Below, piece after piece: positions 1 through 9,093 of a stretch of DNA of 60,942 bases. Location: NCBI GenBank assembly GCA_018694835.1, contig JABHOG010000133.1, positions 1-60,942 on the forward strand. Reading direction: 5' to 3'. The notes beneath the pieces are model-generated. The model searched no databases, was not told the origin of the DNA, and saw only the letters and a list, made by a program, of their open reading frames with translations. Positions within the stretch are counted from its first letter, which is position 1; each line of letters starts with the position of its first letter. This DNA comes from Planctomycetota bacterium (lineage in GTDB: Bacteria > Planctomycetota > UBA8108 > UBA1146). The translations under genes were made by a program, and so were the position numbers.

Positions 1-2
1 GT

Positions 3-1127
3 GCAACTGAGGAGGCACAGGAGTATCGGCAGCGCGTCTCCAACGTTTTTGCTGCGCTCGACCGCACCGCCCCCCAGGAGCAGAAGATCCCCGACGAGAT
101 TCGTCGACTGGATAAAGACCGAGTCCAACACGAAAACATTCGCACCCGCCACGGCCAGCTTTCCGGCGAAATCTCCGGCATCGAATCGCGCTGCAGTACC
201 AGCCAGAAACGAATCGAACAGGACCAGGCCGAGTGCGACCAGCTCATCCAGGACGGATCTGCCAAAAACGAGGAGCAGTTCCTGCTCCGCGGTCAGTTCC
301 ACGAGAAGCTTCGAAGCCTCAAGTCCGAGATCGCCACATATGAGTCAGCCATCCGAAAGGTCGCAGGAACGAACAACCTCGAGGAGGTCAAAGCCGAGCT
401 GGCCGATCAGAGCATCGCTGGTCTTCTCGCCGAGGAAGGCCAGCTGAGCGGTCGCGTCACCGAACTGGAGAGCGACCGAGCCAATGCACTTCGAGATAAG
501 GGTGCCGCCGAGAAGAAGCGGGAGGATCTCGACTCCGATAACCGCGTGGCAGTACTTCGGGCCGAGGAGGAGGGGCTCCTCGAGGAACTGGCGGACAATG
601 CGCACGACTGGGCGCGCCACGCTGTCGCCCAATATCTGCTCGACACCGCAAGGGAACGGCACGCCGAGGCCAACCAACCACGGGTCATCCAGGAGGCTTC
701 TAAATACTTCTCTACCATCACCGATGGCCGCTATACCAAGGTCTTTGCTCCCCCTGGCGAAAACTCGATGCAGGTCATCGACCAGGAAGGGCGAAACAAG
801 GAGTCTGACAACCTCTCGCGCGGTTCGATGGAGCAGCTCTACCTCGCCATCCGCTTCGGCTACATCTCCGCCCAACCGACAGGTGCCGAAGCACTGCCGA
901 TCCTCATGGACGATGTCCTGGTCAACTTCGACCCGACCCGATCCGCTGCAGCCGCCGCCACCATCCTGCAGATGGCCGAGCAGCGTCAGGTGCTGTTCTT
1001 CACCTGTCATCCGGGGCAAGTCGAGATCTTCCGCCAGTGCTCCCCCGAAGTGCCCGTCTATGTCATCGCCAACGAATCGATCGCCCTCGCGTCAACGCTG
1101 CCGACTGTAACGATGACGGGAAACTGA
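3..1127 (+). CDS. C-terminal part of a YhaN/SbcC-like SMC-type ATPase (5' truncated)
   Basis: The frame is open from the first bases, so the start lies outside the window; 374 codons are visible. The first ~180 residues are Glu/Lys/Arg-rich heptad-like coiled coil. The last third is the C-terminal ABC half: the signature LSRGSMEQLYLAIR (about 807-848), Walker B LPILMDDVLVNFD (about 895-935) and the H-loop TCHP. This arrangement fits YhaN/SbcC-type ATPases, which usually partner an SbcD/YhaO-like nuclease in DNA repair; the partner would lie upstream, unseen. The last ~13 residues (from about 1088) are encoded out of frame by an orphan dockerin tail, so the natural C-terminus may have been replaced. 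Family is confident; exact subfamily is inferred. Confidence 0.85.
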   Translation, partial: ATEEAQEYRQRVSNVFAALDRTAPQEQKIPDEIRRLDKDRVQHENIRTRHGQLSGEISGIESRCSTSQKRIEQDQAECDQLIQDGSAKNEEQFLLRGQFHEKLRSLKSEIATYESAIRKVAGTNNLEEVKAELADQSIAGLLAEEGQLSGRVTELESDRANALRDKGAAEKKREDLDSDNRVAVLRAEEEGLLEELADNAHDWARHAVAQYLLDTARERHAEANQPRVIQEASKYFSTITDGRYTKVFAPPGENSMQVIDQEGRNKESDNLSRGSMEQLYLAIRFGYISAQPTGAEALPILMDDVLVNFDPTRSAAAAATILQMAEQRQVLFFTCHPGQVEIFRQCSPEVPVYVIANESIALASTLPTVTMTGN

Positions 1128-1260
1128 GCATCGCCGATCCGATCGCCCTGCTATGCTACTTCTTCGACGGTTCCACACCCCCACCACCCCCTTCCCCGAC
1201 TGCGGCATCGACCCGACGGTGGATGCACTGGAGTGCGACAGTTTCAACAGCTGCCCGTAA
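1091..1260 (+). pseudogene. orphan dockerin-like C-terminal fragment A (frameshifted)
   Basis: Reading gtc aac gct from 1091 gives the second half of a dockerin-like repeat (CNDDGKLSIADPIALL) followed by the proline run. One C is missing from the C-run near 1186-1191 compared with the copy at 6901-6920. After that point the family tail (FPDCGIDPTVDALECDSF, ending NSCP) continues in another frame to a TAA at 1258-1260. It has no start codon or signal peptide of its own and overlaps the last codons of the ATPase in a different frame. It is a gene remnant, or the end of a gene whose front was lost. Confidence 0.8.
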
Positions 1261-1660
1261 GCGTCGTTGTGCGGGAGAAGGATCCGTCGTTACTTGAATC
1301 GGTATGATTTTTGTGCAACTCTACTTGCAGCCCGCCAGGCTCTTTCATTGCGACACGTCTTCTGTGAGGAGGTCTGGTATGTATTCCTTCCGTATGGGGC
1401 TGCCAGTTCCACTTGGATTCCGCTGTTTTTTGGCTACGGCTGAATCAATCGAGCCACCAGTGGGTTGTCGATGGCCTCGAGCGACCACGCCCGGCCCACC
1501 AAAAAAACAGATGTGCATAAATTCAATCGGTTAATTTTAGTCACATTAGTGAGACAGAGAAACAGGGGTGATCACCACCAGCAAGGGGCTCTCAGGACGG
1601 TTGAGGCTCTCCGTCCGGCTTCTGATTCCACTGGGGTGTTACGAGGAAGGGAGGGGTTCG
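1261..1660 (+). other. 400-bp gap; one weak short ORF
   Basis: No convincing gene. An ATG at 1378 is preceded by a good GAGGAGG ribosome site and opens a 51-codon frame to 1534. The product is not recognisable and may be the start of a decayed secreted-protein gene. An AT-rich stretch (about 1530-1555) could hold the promoter of the following gene. Confidence 0.3.
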
Positions 1661-2610
1661 ATGAATATTTCTACGCAGATCCGGATGATGAAGAGGTTTG
1701 TCCCTATCTTGTGGAGCCTGGTGGCAGTGCTCGGGGTTCTTGACCCCTTGGTAGCCCAGCAGTTCCCTCCCCCCCCGCTGGCAATCCCGACCAGGTAACG
1801 GGAGAAGGGGATTGGGGAGATGATGATTGTGAGTGTTGGTTCGAGGTGAAGGTCCTTTATGACACAAACCAGTACCCACCGCTCGATGCCGATCTCTCCC
1901 CCCCTGTCAGATGCAATAACTTGTTTTTATGTATCGGGGTTGGCAACAGCAGCAGTTATTCATTCGTCAAAGATGCAAAAATCCTTCTACTGAACGGGTG
2001 GGCCAGAACAGGGTGCGATTCCACAGTTCAAAGTGCAGCGACTCGGGAAGACGATCTCGTCATCCAGATCACGCACATTTTAGATGGAGATTGTAGCGAC
2101 TCGGTGGTCGAGGTGACTTCCAACCCCACGGCAAGGCTCGAAATTGAAGTGCTGGAGGCCCCCGCAGGGGGGAATTTGAATGGGGGCACTCATATTGAAT
2201 CGGGTGCCACGGAGGTCAATGTAACAAAAGGCGTTTCCATTGCTTCTAGCTTGACGAATGTCGGCAGTTCTACCGTTCAGATCGGTGGGACACTGGGCGG
2301 TGGGAATCAACAGATTGGTGGTAGTATTTCAGCAAGTTACCGTTCCTCATTCGTGAGCTATATCGGTGACAAAGTAGCGAAGAATTTTGAACTGCTACCT
2401 GGTTCAAAACGATGGGACAAAAAGATGGCCGAGCAAGAGACCATCGCTGCGCTGAGCTGGGCAAGCATCAATATGTGGGCGTCTTCTGGGTGCAGCTCGC
2501 CCGATTCCGAGGTGGAGGGTGAGGGGAGTGATCACTCCCTCGGTACGATTGTTAAAATGTGGGACAATTGTTCCTATATCCAGTTGTCTTTAGACAACTG
2601 GGGACTTTGA
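1661..2610 (+). pseudogene. secreted protein broken by a frameshift at a C8 tract
   Basis: An ATG at 1661 behind GGGAGGGG encodes a signal peptide (basic MMKR, then a hydrophobic stretch ending LVAQQ) and then runs into eight C's (about 1769-1776). It stops at 1796-1798. The next frame is open through the same tract and continues as PPAGNPDQVTGEGDWGDDD to the stop at 2610. Adding one C would join both halves into one exported protein of about 316 aa. The mature part has a CECW motif, several cysteines and a Gly/Ser-rich beta-type centre (about 2160-2340); I do not recognise the family. The break may be a sequencing error, a true mutation or phase variation. Confidence 0.7.
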
Positions 2611-2680
2611 CACTAACGGTGGACGGGACTCTCGCATTCGTCTCGGTGAATGGATACGGCAGTTGGAAAGGATAACTGGT

Positions 2681-4729
2681 ATGACTTCGCTCAATGGCAA
2701 TACTCAGAACGGATTTCCTCGGTCCAGGGCCGTGCTCAACGTCGGGTTTCTCATCCTTGGCATTTTCGTTGTGCTGTGGATGCGCGATCAGTCGGAGACC
2801 TCTGGTGGTGCCGATGCACCACCGGCAGCCACGGAGGTATTGCAAGAAACATCCACCCGTGTCGAGGGTACTGCCACCGAGATTCCAGTGGAGAAGGAAG
2901 CACCTTTCTTGCTGAAAGTGATCGATGCCATCACCGGTGAGAGTCTGCCAGAGGCGCTCGTTCTCGCGACCGTATCGTCCTCTGGCCCGGAAAGTTCTGC
3001 TTCCCCAATCGCCGAATCCGGGACCACCCCCGACGGCGCTGGCTCGGGCGATGAGTTCGTTGGAGTCTGGAGCGAGGCAGACGGCGGGTTTCACTTTGAC
3101 GGTGTGCCGGATCAAACTCTCTTTGATCTTTCCATCGATCTACCGGGATACACCTTGGCATACCTGAGTACAGGGTTGCCGTACGGCGCAGTGGAGACGA
3201 TTTCGTTGCACAAGCTGGCGACCGTCTACGGCAAGGTCATCGGTTCCACCGGGGCACCGATTTCCGATGCAGAGGTCGTGATCACGTTGCCGACCCCGGT
3301 CTGGAACAAGATGGTACGATTTCATGCCGACAACTACGGGACTCGGGTACCGCGGCAGATTTCTCTACTTACCGATGGCGTGGGGGGGTTCTTCATCGAA
3401 GAACTGTGGCCGGGCCACGGGTTTCGATTCGAGGTGAGCGCGTCTCATTTTGCACCGACAAAGCTCCGTGAAGTCACCGTCGAATCGGGGGACCAGGATC
3501 TGGTCATCGAGATGCAAGCGGCCGGGGGGCTCCACGGCAAGGTCGTCAGCCCCGGCTCCCCTTCCCAGGCGGGTTTCCAGATCAAAATTCATTGCGACAT
3601 GGAGGTGGCTACCGGGCCTACCAGAAGATCTTTCAACGGGAAGGAAGCTGAAATGGTGACCGGGGACTCGGGTGATTTCCTGTTCGATTCCCTTCAACCT
3701 AATACCAAGCGTTTGGAGGCGCAGCGCTTTGACGAAGCCAGGCAGGTCTACGAGTATGCTGAGATGCTGCTTCCCGATCTGAAGCGCCGGGAAAATCGCG
3801 ACTGCGGAGTGATCCTCGTCGAAACATCGAACCGGCTTCGCTGCCGGGTGGTCGATCCGGATGGGAATCCGATTCCGGGAGATCCGGCCGCCAGTCGACG
3901 CGATTCACCCCTGATCAGCGTGGCTCCATTTGGTGGGATTAAATACGCAAGCATCAGCCAACTGACACCTTCTGCCGATGGCGAGGTCGTCATCTGGGGT
4001 TTACCCGCAGGTCGAGCGCAGATCAATTGCTCCATCTATCGTCCCATCGACGGGGTCGAGTACAAATCTCTGCAGCTACATACGGTTCTCGAAGAGGGGC
4101 GCGAGACAGTCGTGGTGCTGCAGATGGAGCCACGCACAAGATCAGAAGATAAACCCCAGGTCCAGTTCAGGATCACGAATCCGGAGATCCTCAAGAGCGC
4201 CACACCTCTCACTGGCTTCAAGACTGCAGATGAAGATCACATAACGTGGATGCTCTTCGAGGAAGGCAGTGGTTGTATTGGAAATTGGGGCGAGTTGGAT
4301 GGCGAGGTTCCGATTTCAACACCCATCGGAAGCGGGGAACTGGAGCGCTGGGTAACGGTGCGCAAACACGATCTCTGGGGGCAATCGAGACGATTTCGAT
4401 CGGATACTCAGCAGACTGTCGAGGTCACGCTCGGCAAGGGTGCACACCTCAGAGGACGTCTTTCCGATCGTCACGGGGGAGGGATTGAAGGGTGCCAGAT
4501 CTACGTGGGGCTGCCCAACTCTGCGATGCGTGAACAGGCATCGTGGGGTGGGAGTATCACCAGTGTGATCACCGATTCTTCGGGCCGTTTCGAACTGGTG
4601 GGTGTTCCGCCCTCCGGTGAAGTGGTGCTTGTGGCAAGAGTTGGCAACACCGTCTGGAAAATCTGCGACCTGCGAGACCTTGGGGCAAGAACTCATGAAC
4701 TCGGGGAATACCTCATGAGGGAGGATTAG
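2681..4729 (+). CDS. membrane-anchored protein of carboxypeptidase-regulatory-like repeats (paralogue 1)
   Basis: The start is the ATG at 2681, preceded by GGAAAGGA; an upstream in-frame start at 2663 lacks such a site. About 682 aa: a short cytoplasmic N-terminus, one transmembrane helix (VLNVGFLILGIFVVLW, about residues 19-35), a low-complexity linker, then about 600 residues outside the membrane. These carry repeated beta-sandwich units with phrases such as GKVIGSTGAPISDAEV, CRVVDPDGNPI and GRFELVGVPPSG, typical of CarboxypepD_reg-like domains. Such domains occur in planctomycete surface proteins, often with no known ligand. It is a paralogue of the next gene; both end LGDLSMRQD/LGEYLMRED-like with the same bases after the stop. 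Confidence 0.75.
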   Translation: MTSLNGNTQNGFPRSRAVLNVGFLILGIFVVLWMRDQSETSGGADAPPAATEVLQETSTRVEGTATEIPVEKEAPFLLKVIDAITGESLPEALVLATVSSSGPESSASPIAESGTTPDGAGSGDEFVGVWSEADGGFHFDGVPDQTLFDLSIDLPGYTLAYLSTGLPYGAVETISLHKLATVYGKVIGSTGAPISDAEVVITLPTPVWNKMVRFHADNYGTRVPRQISLLTDGVGGFFIEELWPGHGFRFEVSASHFAPTKLREVTVESGDQDLVIEMQAAGGLHGKVVSPGSPSQAGFQIKIHCDMEVATGPTRRSFNGKEAEMVTGDSGDFLFDSLQPNTKRLEAQRFDEARQVYEYAEMLLPDLKRRENRDCGVILVETSNRLRCRVVDPDGNPIPGDPAASRRDSPLISVAPFGGIKYASISQLTPSADGEVVIWGLPAGRAQINCSIYRPIDGVEYKSLQLHTVLEEGRETVVVLQMEPRTRSEDKPQVQFRITNPEILKSATPLTGFKTADEDHITWMLFEEGSGCIGNWGELDGEVPISTPIGSGELERWVTVRKHDLWGQSRRFRSDTQQTVEVTLGKGAHLRGRLSDRHGGGIEGCQIYVGLPNSAMREQASWGGSITSVITDSSGRFELVGVPPSGEVVLVARVGNTVWKICDLRDLGARTHELGEYLMRED

Positions 4730-4926
4730 ATCGGTGCGCGTGCAACTAGCAGCAAACGTCTCTGGGCGAATGATGGGCCAATCCCCCCGTTTATTGCCTG
4801 GTCGGAAGGCGATGGAGCCATGCATGGAGGTGTTCTCCGTCTGTCGGTTAGACTGGATCAATGACCCTGAGCCCGCCAGGCGGTTGAGTGGTGTCGCATC
4901 GCAACGATTCAATGAAGGGTGTTTCG

Positions 4927-6750
4927 ATGAAGGAGACGACTCAAAAGTTGGCCGTGTTGGTCCTTGTCGCCTTGATGGCGGCCTTCTTTAGCTACTGGTT
5001 TCTGGAAGAGCCGGTCGAGAAGGTCGTTCCCGAGGCCAGGAAGGCGGTAGTTCCTGCCACCACCATTTCCACAGTCCCCAGCCAGCAACCGATCGTCGTT
5101 TCCGGTGAGGATCAGGTGCTGGAGGTGGAGTTTCATTTCGTCGATGCCATCGACCAGCAACCGATCACCATCGATGCGATCCAGATCTCCCATTTCGAAC
5201 CAGACCGGGTAACAGCGGTGGCGATTCCTCTCCCGGAAGACGGAGTGTTCCATATTCCGTTCGATGAGGTGGTGGGCAAGATTCAGCTGGTGGTCACAGC
5301 GGAAGGGTACTTTCGCATCCAGGATTCGCTGCAGGTCGACACCCCGGCGAAGATCTCGATTCCACTGGTACCACGGGCCACCCTGCACTGCCTGGTTCGA
5401 TCGCTGGATGCCCGGCCTCTTGCTGGAGCAATGGTCAGGGTGATACCACCCAGATCGCTGGAAGTTCCGTTCAGGCTGGCAACCCAGCCGGTGGGGATGA
5501 TGCACGAAAAAGTGACCGATGAATCGGGTCGCTGTACCTTTGAGGATATAATTCCCAGCGCTGGCTACCGGGTTGTCGTGGAGGCACTTCAGCAACCAAA
5601 GGTCCGGATACGTGACGTGGTGGTGACTGCTCCCGATTCTTATCTCGATGTCGATGTCGTTGCCGGAGCGACGATTCGAGGGAGTATCGGATCTGGCAGC
5701 GATAGGATCTACTCGATGATGTTGTTCGGTGACAGGACTGCTGTACCCACTGAGGCTGACAACGGGGTACTGGTCAGCGGCACAAGTCGTGAACTGAAGA
5801 TCCCTGGTGGACCGTTCGAGATTTCCGGACTCGCTCCTGGCACCAAGTTGCTGCTTTTCGAATCCTCGACTCCTGGGCGGGGGGTATTTGCCAGGGTCAG
5901 GGTTGCCGATCTCGCCCCAGGGGAAGTCCGTGACATCGGAATCGTCCAGTTTCTGGAACACGAGATCACCATCCGTGTCGTCGATCCCGATGGTCATCCC
6001 GTTGCCGGCGCCCGAGTCGGCATCCTGCCAAGTCATGAAGAACACTTAGATTCTCCCATCGATCCAAATTTCACCGATTCCAGCGGGGAACTGGTAATCA
6101 GAGGGGTGTCGGCAAACATACGAGCGGTGCAAGTTTCTCCCCCGAAGGAGCGCAGGAGGGATCTGGCGACGGTTGCAGTTGAGCTCGATGGCCAGAGCGA
6201 CGTGGTCGAGATCGCACTGAGGCGTGCGCTCGGGGTTACCGGCACCATCGTCAATGCCCACCTGCTGGAGCCGGGAGTGAAGGTGGATTGGTTTCTTTTC
6301 GACATCGACGAGGGAGACATCAAGATCAATGACTTCACGGACGAGACGGAATGGTTCACGAACATCTGGTCCGCGCGGTATCGCCTCATGGTTTCCTACC
6401 CGGGATACTGGGCTGAAAGCGATACTTTCGATGGTTCGGCGACCTCGGTAAACCTGGCACTCGAGAAGGTTGGCATGATATCGGGAAGAATCAGGGACGT
6501 CGCCGCGGGTTCGCGTTTCGTGGAGGTTTCGCTTTATGAGGGAAACTCCTATCCCCGTGCAACGCATGGGAGTCCCTGGTTTAGTACCGAGGCCACAGAC
6601 AGCGGCGAATTCGAGATCCCCTGCATTCCCGGTCACGATCTTCGACTCGTCATCCTCCGTGATGGACGCGGTAAAAAGGTCATCTTCGACATCGAGAACT
6701 GTCCCTCGGATGGTTTGGATCTGGGCGACCTCAGTATGAGGCAGGATTAG
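4927..6750 (+). CDS. membrane-anchored protein of carboxypeptidase-regulatory-like repeats (paralogue 2)
   Basis: The start is the ATG at 4927 (MKETTQK), 7 nt after GAAGGG; the in-frame start at 4888 has no such site. About 607 aa: one N-terminal helix (LAVLVLVALMAAFFSYWFL), then beta-rich repeats such as LDARPLAGAMVRV, IRVVDPDGHPVAGARVGI and a final ATDSGEFEIPCI unit. Layout and 3' end match the gene just upstream, so the pair probably arose by tandem duplication followed by strong divergence. The product should sit on the outside of the inner membrane or cross the periplasm. Function unknown. Confidence 0.75.
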   Translation: MKETTQKLAVLVLVALMAAFFSYWFLEEPVEKVVPEARKAVVPATTISTVPSQQPIVVSGEDQVLEVEFHFVDAIDQQPITIDAIQISHFEPDRVTAVAIPLPEDGVFHIPFDEVVGKIQLVVTAEGYFRIQDSLQVDTPAKISIPLVPRATLHCLVRSLDARPLAGAMVRVIPPRSLEVPFRLATQPVGMMHEKVTDESGRCTFEDIIPSAGYRVVVEALQQPKVRIRDVVVTAPDSYLDVDVVAGATIRGSIGSGSDRIYSMMLFGDRTAVPTEADNGVLVSGTSRELKIPGGPFEISGLAPGTKLLLFESSTPGRGVFARVRVADLAPGEVRDIGIVQFLEHEITIRVVDPDGHPVAGARVGILPSHEEHLDSPIDPNFTDSSGELVIRGVSANIRAVQVSPPKERRRDLATVAVELDGQSDVVEIALRRALGVTGTIVNAHLLEPGVKVDWFLFDIDEGDIKINDFTDETEWFTNIWSARYRLMVSYPGYWAESDTFDGSATSVNLALEKVGMISGRIRDVAAGSRFVEVSLYEGNSYPRATHGSPWFSTEATDSGEFEIPCIPGHDLRLVILRDGRGKKVIFDIENCPSDGLDLGDLSMRQD

Positions 6751-6758
6751 ATCGGTGG

Positions 6759-6986
6759 ATGATACTTCAGGTTCTTTGGGGAAATTCTTCATCGGCCTCG
6801 TCGCCCCTCGGTTGCATCGACAGCGCCGATGGAAATGACGACGGCCTCGTCGACCCCGCCGATTCCATCGCCCTGCTCCGCTACCTCTTCAACGGTGCCA
6901 CACCCCCACCACCCCCCTTCCCAGACTGCGGCCTCGACCCGACGGTGGATGCACTGGAATGCGACAGTTTCGCGGCTTGCCCCTGA
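6759..6986 (+). pseudogene. orphan dockerin-like C-terminal fragment B (intact frame)
   Basis: The frame from 6759 is open to TGA at 6984-6986. From 6807 it reads as the second dockerin half (CIDSADGNDDGLVDPADSI), the YLFNGA helix end, PPPPPFPDCG and DPTVDALECDSFAACP. There is no signal peptide and no body domain, and the ATG at 6759 has only a weak GGTGG upstream. It starts right behind the stop of the previous gene. Over 37 bases (6935-6971) it differs from fragment A (1209-1245) at one position. I read it as a detached tail rather than a functional gene, though translation cannot be excluded. Confidence 0.7.
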
Positions 6987-7092
6987 TTCCAGTCAGGAGA
7001 GGGCGTGGCGATCGGTGCTACCGATGGGCCCCGCGAGGGTGGATAATGGGGGTCGGCTCGTTTCTTTTTCTGAACGATCCAGGAGTGTAGTG

Positions 7093-8997
7093 ATGAATCT
7101 CAGAGGGCTTCTCTTACTTTCTGCACGGCTTCGGTCCGCTACAACACCGCTGTTCATGGCTCCGATGTTCGTGGCACTGTTGACACTGGCGCTGTTTCCA
7201 GACAGTGCCCTGGGCCAGGGGCCATGCCCTGCCACCAGCGGGACGACCCTGAGTCCGGTGCCGCTGAACCAGCCGTTCGGCGCTGCGGTTTCCTGCAATA
7301 CCGGCGGAGCCCATGCCGACACTTCCTACTACCGTGCTTTTGACCTGTGCGGCGACTACGCCATCACCGATTCCATCGAACTGCGCTGCATCACATCTGC
7401 CTTCACATCGGTGGCTGGCGGCGGCGGCACCCAGCCGGTTCGCGTTCGCCTGAGCATCGACCTCGATGGGGCTGCGGTCGGGCCGCTCGCCAACCTGATC
7501 CTCTTCTACGAGGAAGAGTTCGAGGTTCCCTACAACGCCAATCAACTGTTCAACTTCGAACTGGGCACGGGAATTGTCGATCCGGACGGAATCCTCGGCG
7601 GCACCGCCTCGACCCTGGTCGGCTGTCTCCCCAGCGACCAGACGCTGGTCGTCGAGATCTTCACTCCCGACGGCAGTGCCACCGGCGATGGCTTCTTCAT
7701 GGCGATCCCCGATCCGGCCCAGACCGATCCCACCACCGACCAGATCGGCGACAGTTTCTTTGCGGCGGACCAGTGCGGTCTGTTCGAGCCGATCGACACC
7801 GCCAGCCTCGGCCTGCCGAGCAACATGTGGATGATGGATATCGCCTGGGATGATGTGGGTGACTGTGTCTGTCCGCCCAGAATCAGCGACCTCGTCTGCC
7901 AGCAAAGCGCCGGCACGACTCGCTGGGATCTGACCTGGCAATCGATGCCTCCGGTCGGCTCCTTTCAGGTCGAGATCGACGGCACCATCGAAGCGGTGCT
8001 GGATGGAACCGCCCTCTCCTACCAGACCGATCCGCTGAGCGCCTACCAGTTGCAGCAGATCATCGTGACCGCTTTCGAGAATGCTGGCGCCACCGGCAAC
8101 ATCATCAACGCGGTCGAATCCTCGGTAGAGACCGCTCCCGCCCACAGTTGGTTCGAAGCCGCCGAGCCGATCACAGCCGGCGACACCAACTTCAGCATCA
8201 CCTCCGCAGTGACGACCACCGGCCCCGCTCTCGATCCAGCGGTGTGCGCCATGAACGTGTCGAACGACCAGATCCATCACGACCTGTACTACTGCTTCAC
8301 CGTCGCCACCAGCGGCGATGTGCTGGTCTCGACCTGTGGCGGACCCACCATCAATACCCGGCTGGCAGTGTACGGCGATTGTGCCAGAGACGACCCCAGC
8401 GCCGTGATCATGTGTAACGATGAAGCGGCCACGGGCAGTACCGCTGGCGGGACCACCGCCGCCGGCAGTAACAACCCCGCCTGCACCAACTTCGCTGCAG
8501 AACTGATCTTCGAGGCGACCCAGGGCGAGAGCTACCTGATCCGCCTCGGCACCTTCAATTCGAACGAGCTCGGCGATGGCACCGTGACGCTGATCGATTG
8601 CCTCGCTGCGCCGAATCCGGCCGGCGGCACCGATTGCAACGCCAATGGCATCCTCGACAGCTGCGACATTGCCGCCGGGGCAACCGATGACAATGGCAAC
8701 GGCATCCTGGACCAGTGCGAAACGACCCCCTTCGTCCGAGGCGATGCCGATGCCGATGGGGCGATCAATCTGGTCGATGCGATCGCCATCCTCATCCATC
8801 TCTTCAGCGGCGGCACGATCCCCTGCAACGATGCCGCCGACATCGACGATGACGGCGCACTGAGCCTGCCCGATCCGATCGGGCTGCTCGACTACATGTT
8901 CAGCAATGGACCTGCCCCACCGCCCCCCTTCCCCGCCTGCGGCATCGATCTGACGGTAGATGCGCTGGAATGCGACAGTTTCGAGGCGTGTCCTTGA
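7093..8997 (+). CDS. secreted protein with FN3-like domain and C-terminal dockerin-like module
   Basis: The start is the ATG at 7093, 7 nt after AGGAG. About 634 aa. A long signal peptide (cleavage near SALGQ) is followed by a Cys-containing beta domain with acidic loops. A fibronectin-III-like segment follows (about residues 257-330, from CVCPPRISDLVC). Next is a domain with paired cysteines of the PPC/C-terminal-protease-like kind (SWFEAAEPITAGDTNF to GDGTVTLIDC). Then come two thrombospondin-3-like calcium loops (DCNANGILDSCD, DDNGNGILDQCE) and the dockerin-like double repeat (RGDADADGAINLVDAI, DIDDDGALSLPDPI) with the PPPPFPACG tail. Probably exported and surface-held; no catalytic site is visible. 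Confidence 0.75.
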   Translation: MNLRGLLLLSARLRSATTPLFMAPMFVALLTLALFPDSALGQGPCPATSGTTLSPVPLNQPFGAAVSCNTGGAHADTSYYRAFDLCGDYAITDSIELRCITSAFTSVAGGGGTQPVRVRLSIDLDGAAVGPLANLILFYEEEFEVPYNANQLFNFELGTGIVDPDGILGGTASTLVGCLPSDQTLVVEIFTPDGSATGDGFFMAIPDPAQTDPTTDQIGDSFFAADQCGLFEPIDTASLGLPSNMWMMDIAWDDVGDCVCPPRISDLVCQQSAGTTRWDLTWQSMPPVGSFQVEIDGTIEAVLDGTALSYQTDPLSAYQLQQIIVTAFENAGATGNIINAVESSVETAPAHSWFEAAEPITAGDTNFSITSAVTTTGPALDPAVCAMNVSNDQIHHDLYYCFTVATSGDVLVSTCGGPTINTRLAVYGDCARDDPSAVIMCNDEAATGSTAGGTTAAGSNNPACTNFAAELIFEATQGESYLIRLGTFNSNELGDGTVTLIDCLAAPNPAGGTDCNANGILDSCDIAAGATDDNGNGILDQCETTPFVRGDADADGAINLVDAIAILIHLFSGGTIPCNDAADIDDDGALSLPDPIGLLDYMFSNGPAPPPPFPACGIDLTVDALECDSFEACP

Positions 8998-9093
8998 TGC
9001 TGTTGTGAGGGTGGCTCACGTGGGATAATGGAGGCGGGTCTGCGCCGTGCCGATGGTACCGGTCGCGCGAGACTCTGGACCGAGGTATTGACG

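Noticed and set aside
7114-8799. 561-codon open frame on the minus strand opposite the dockerin protein
   Set aside because: It mirrors the codon bias and Asp/Gly repeats of the real plus-strand gene, and has no signal or family motif. The same holds for the minus frames at 9226-10146 and 13377-14342.
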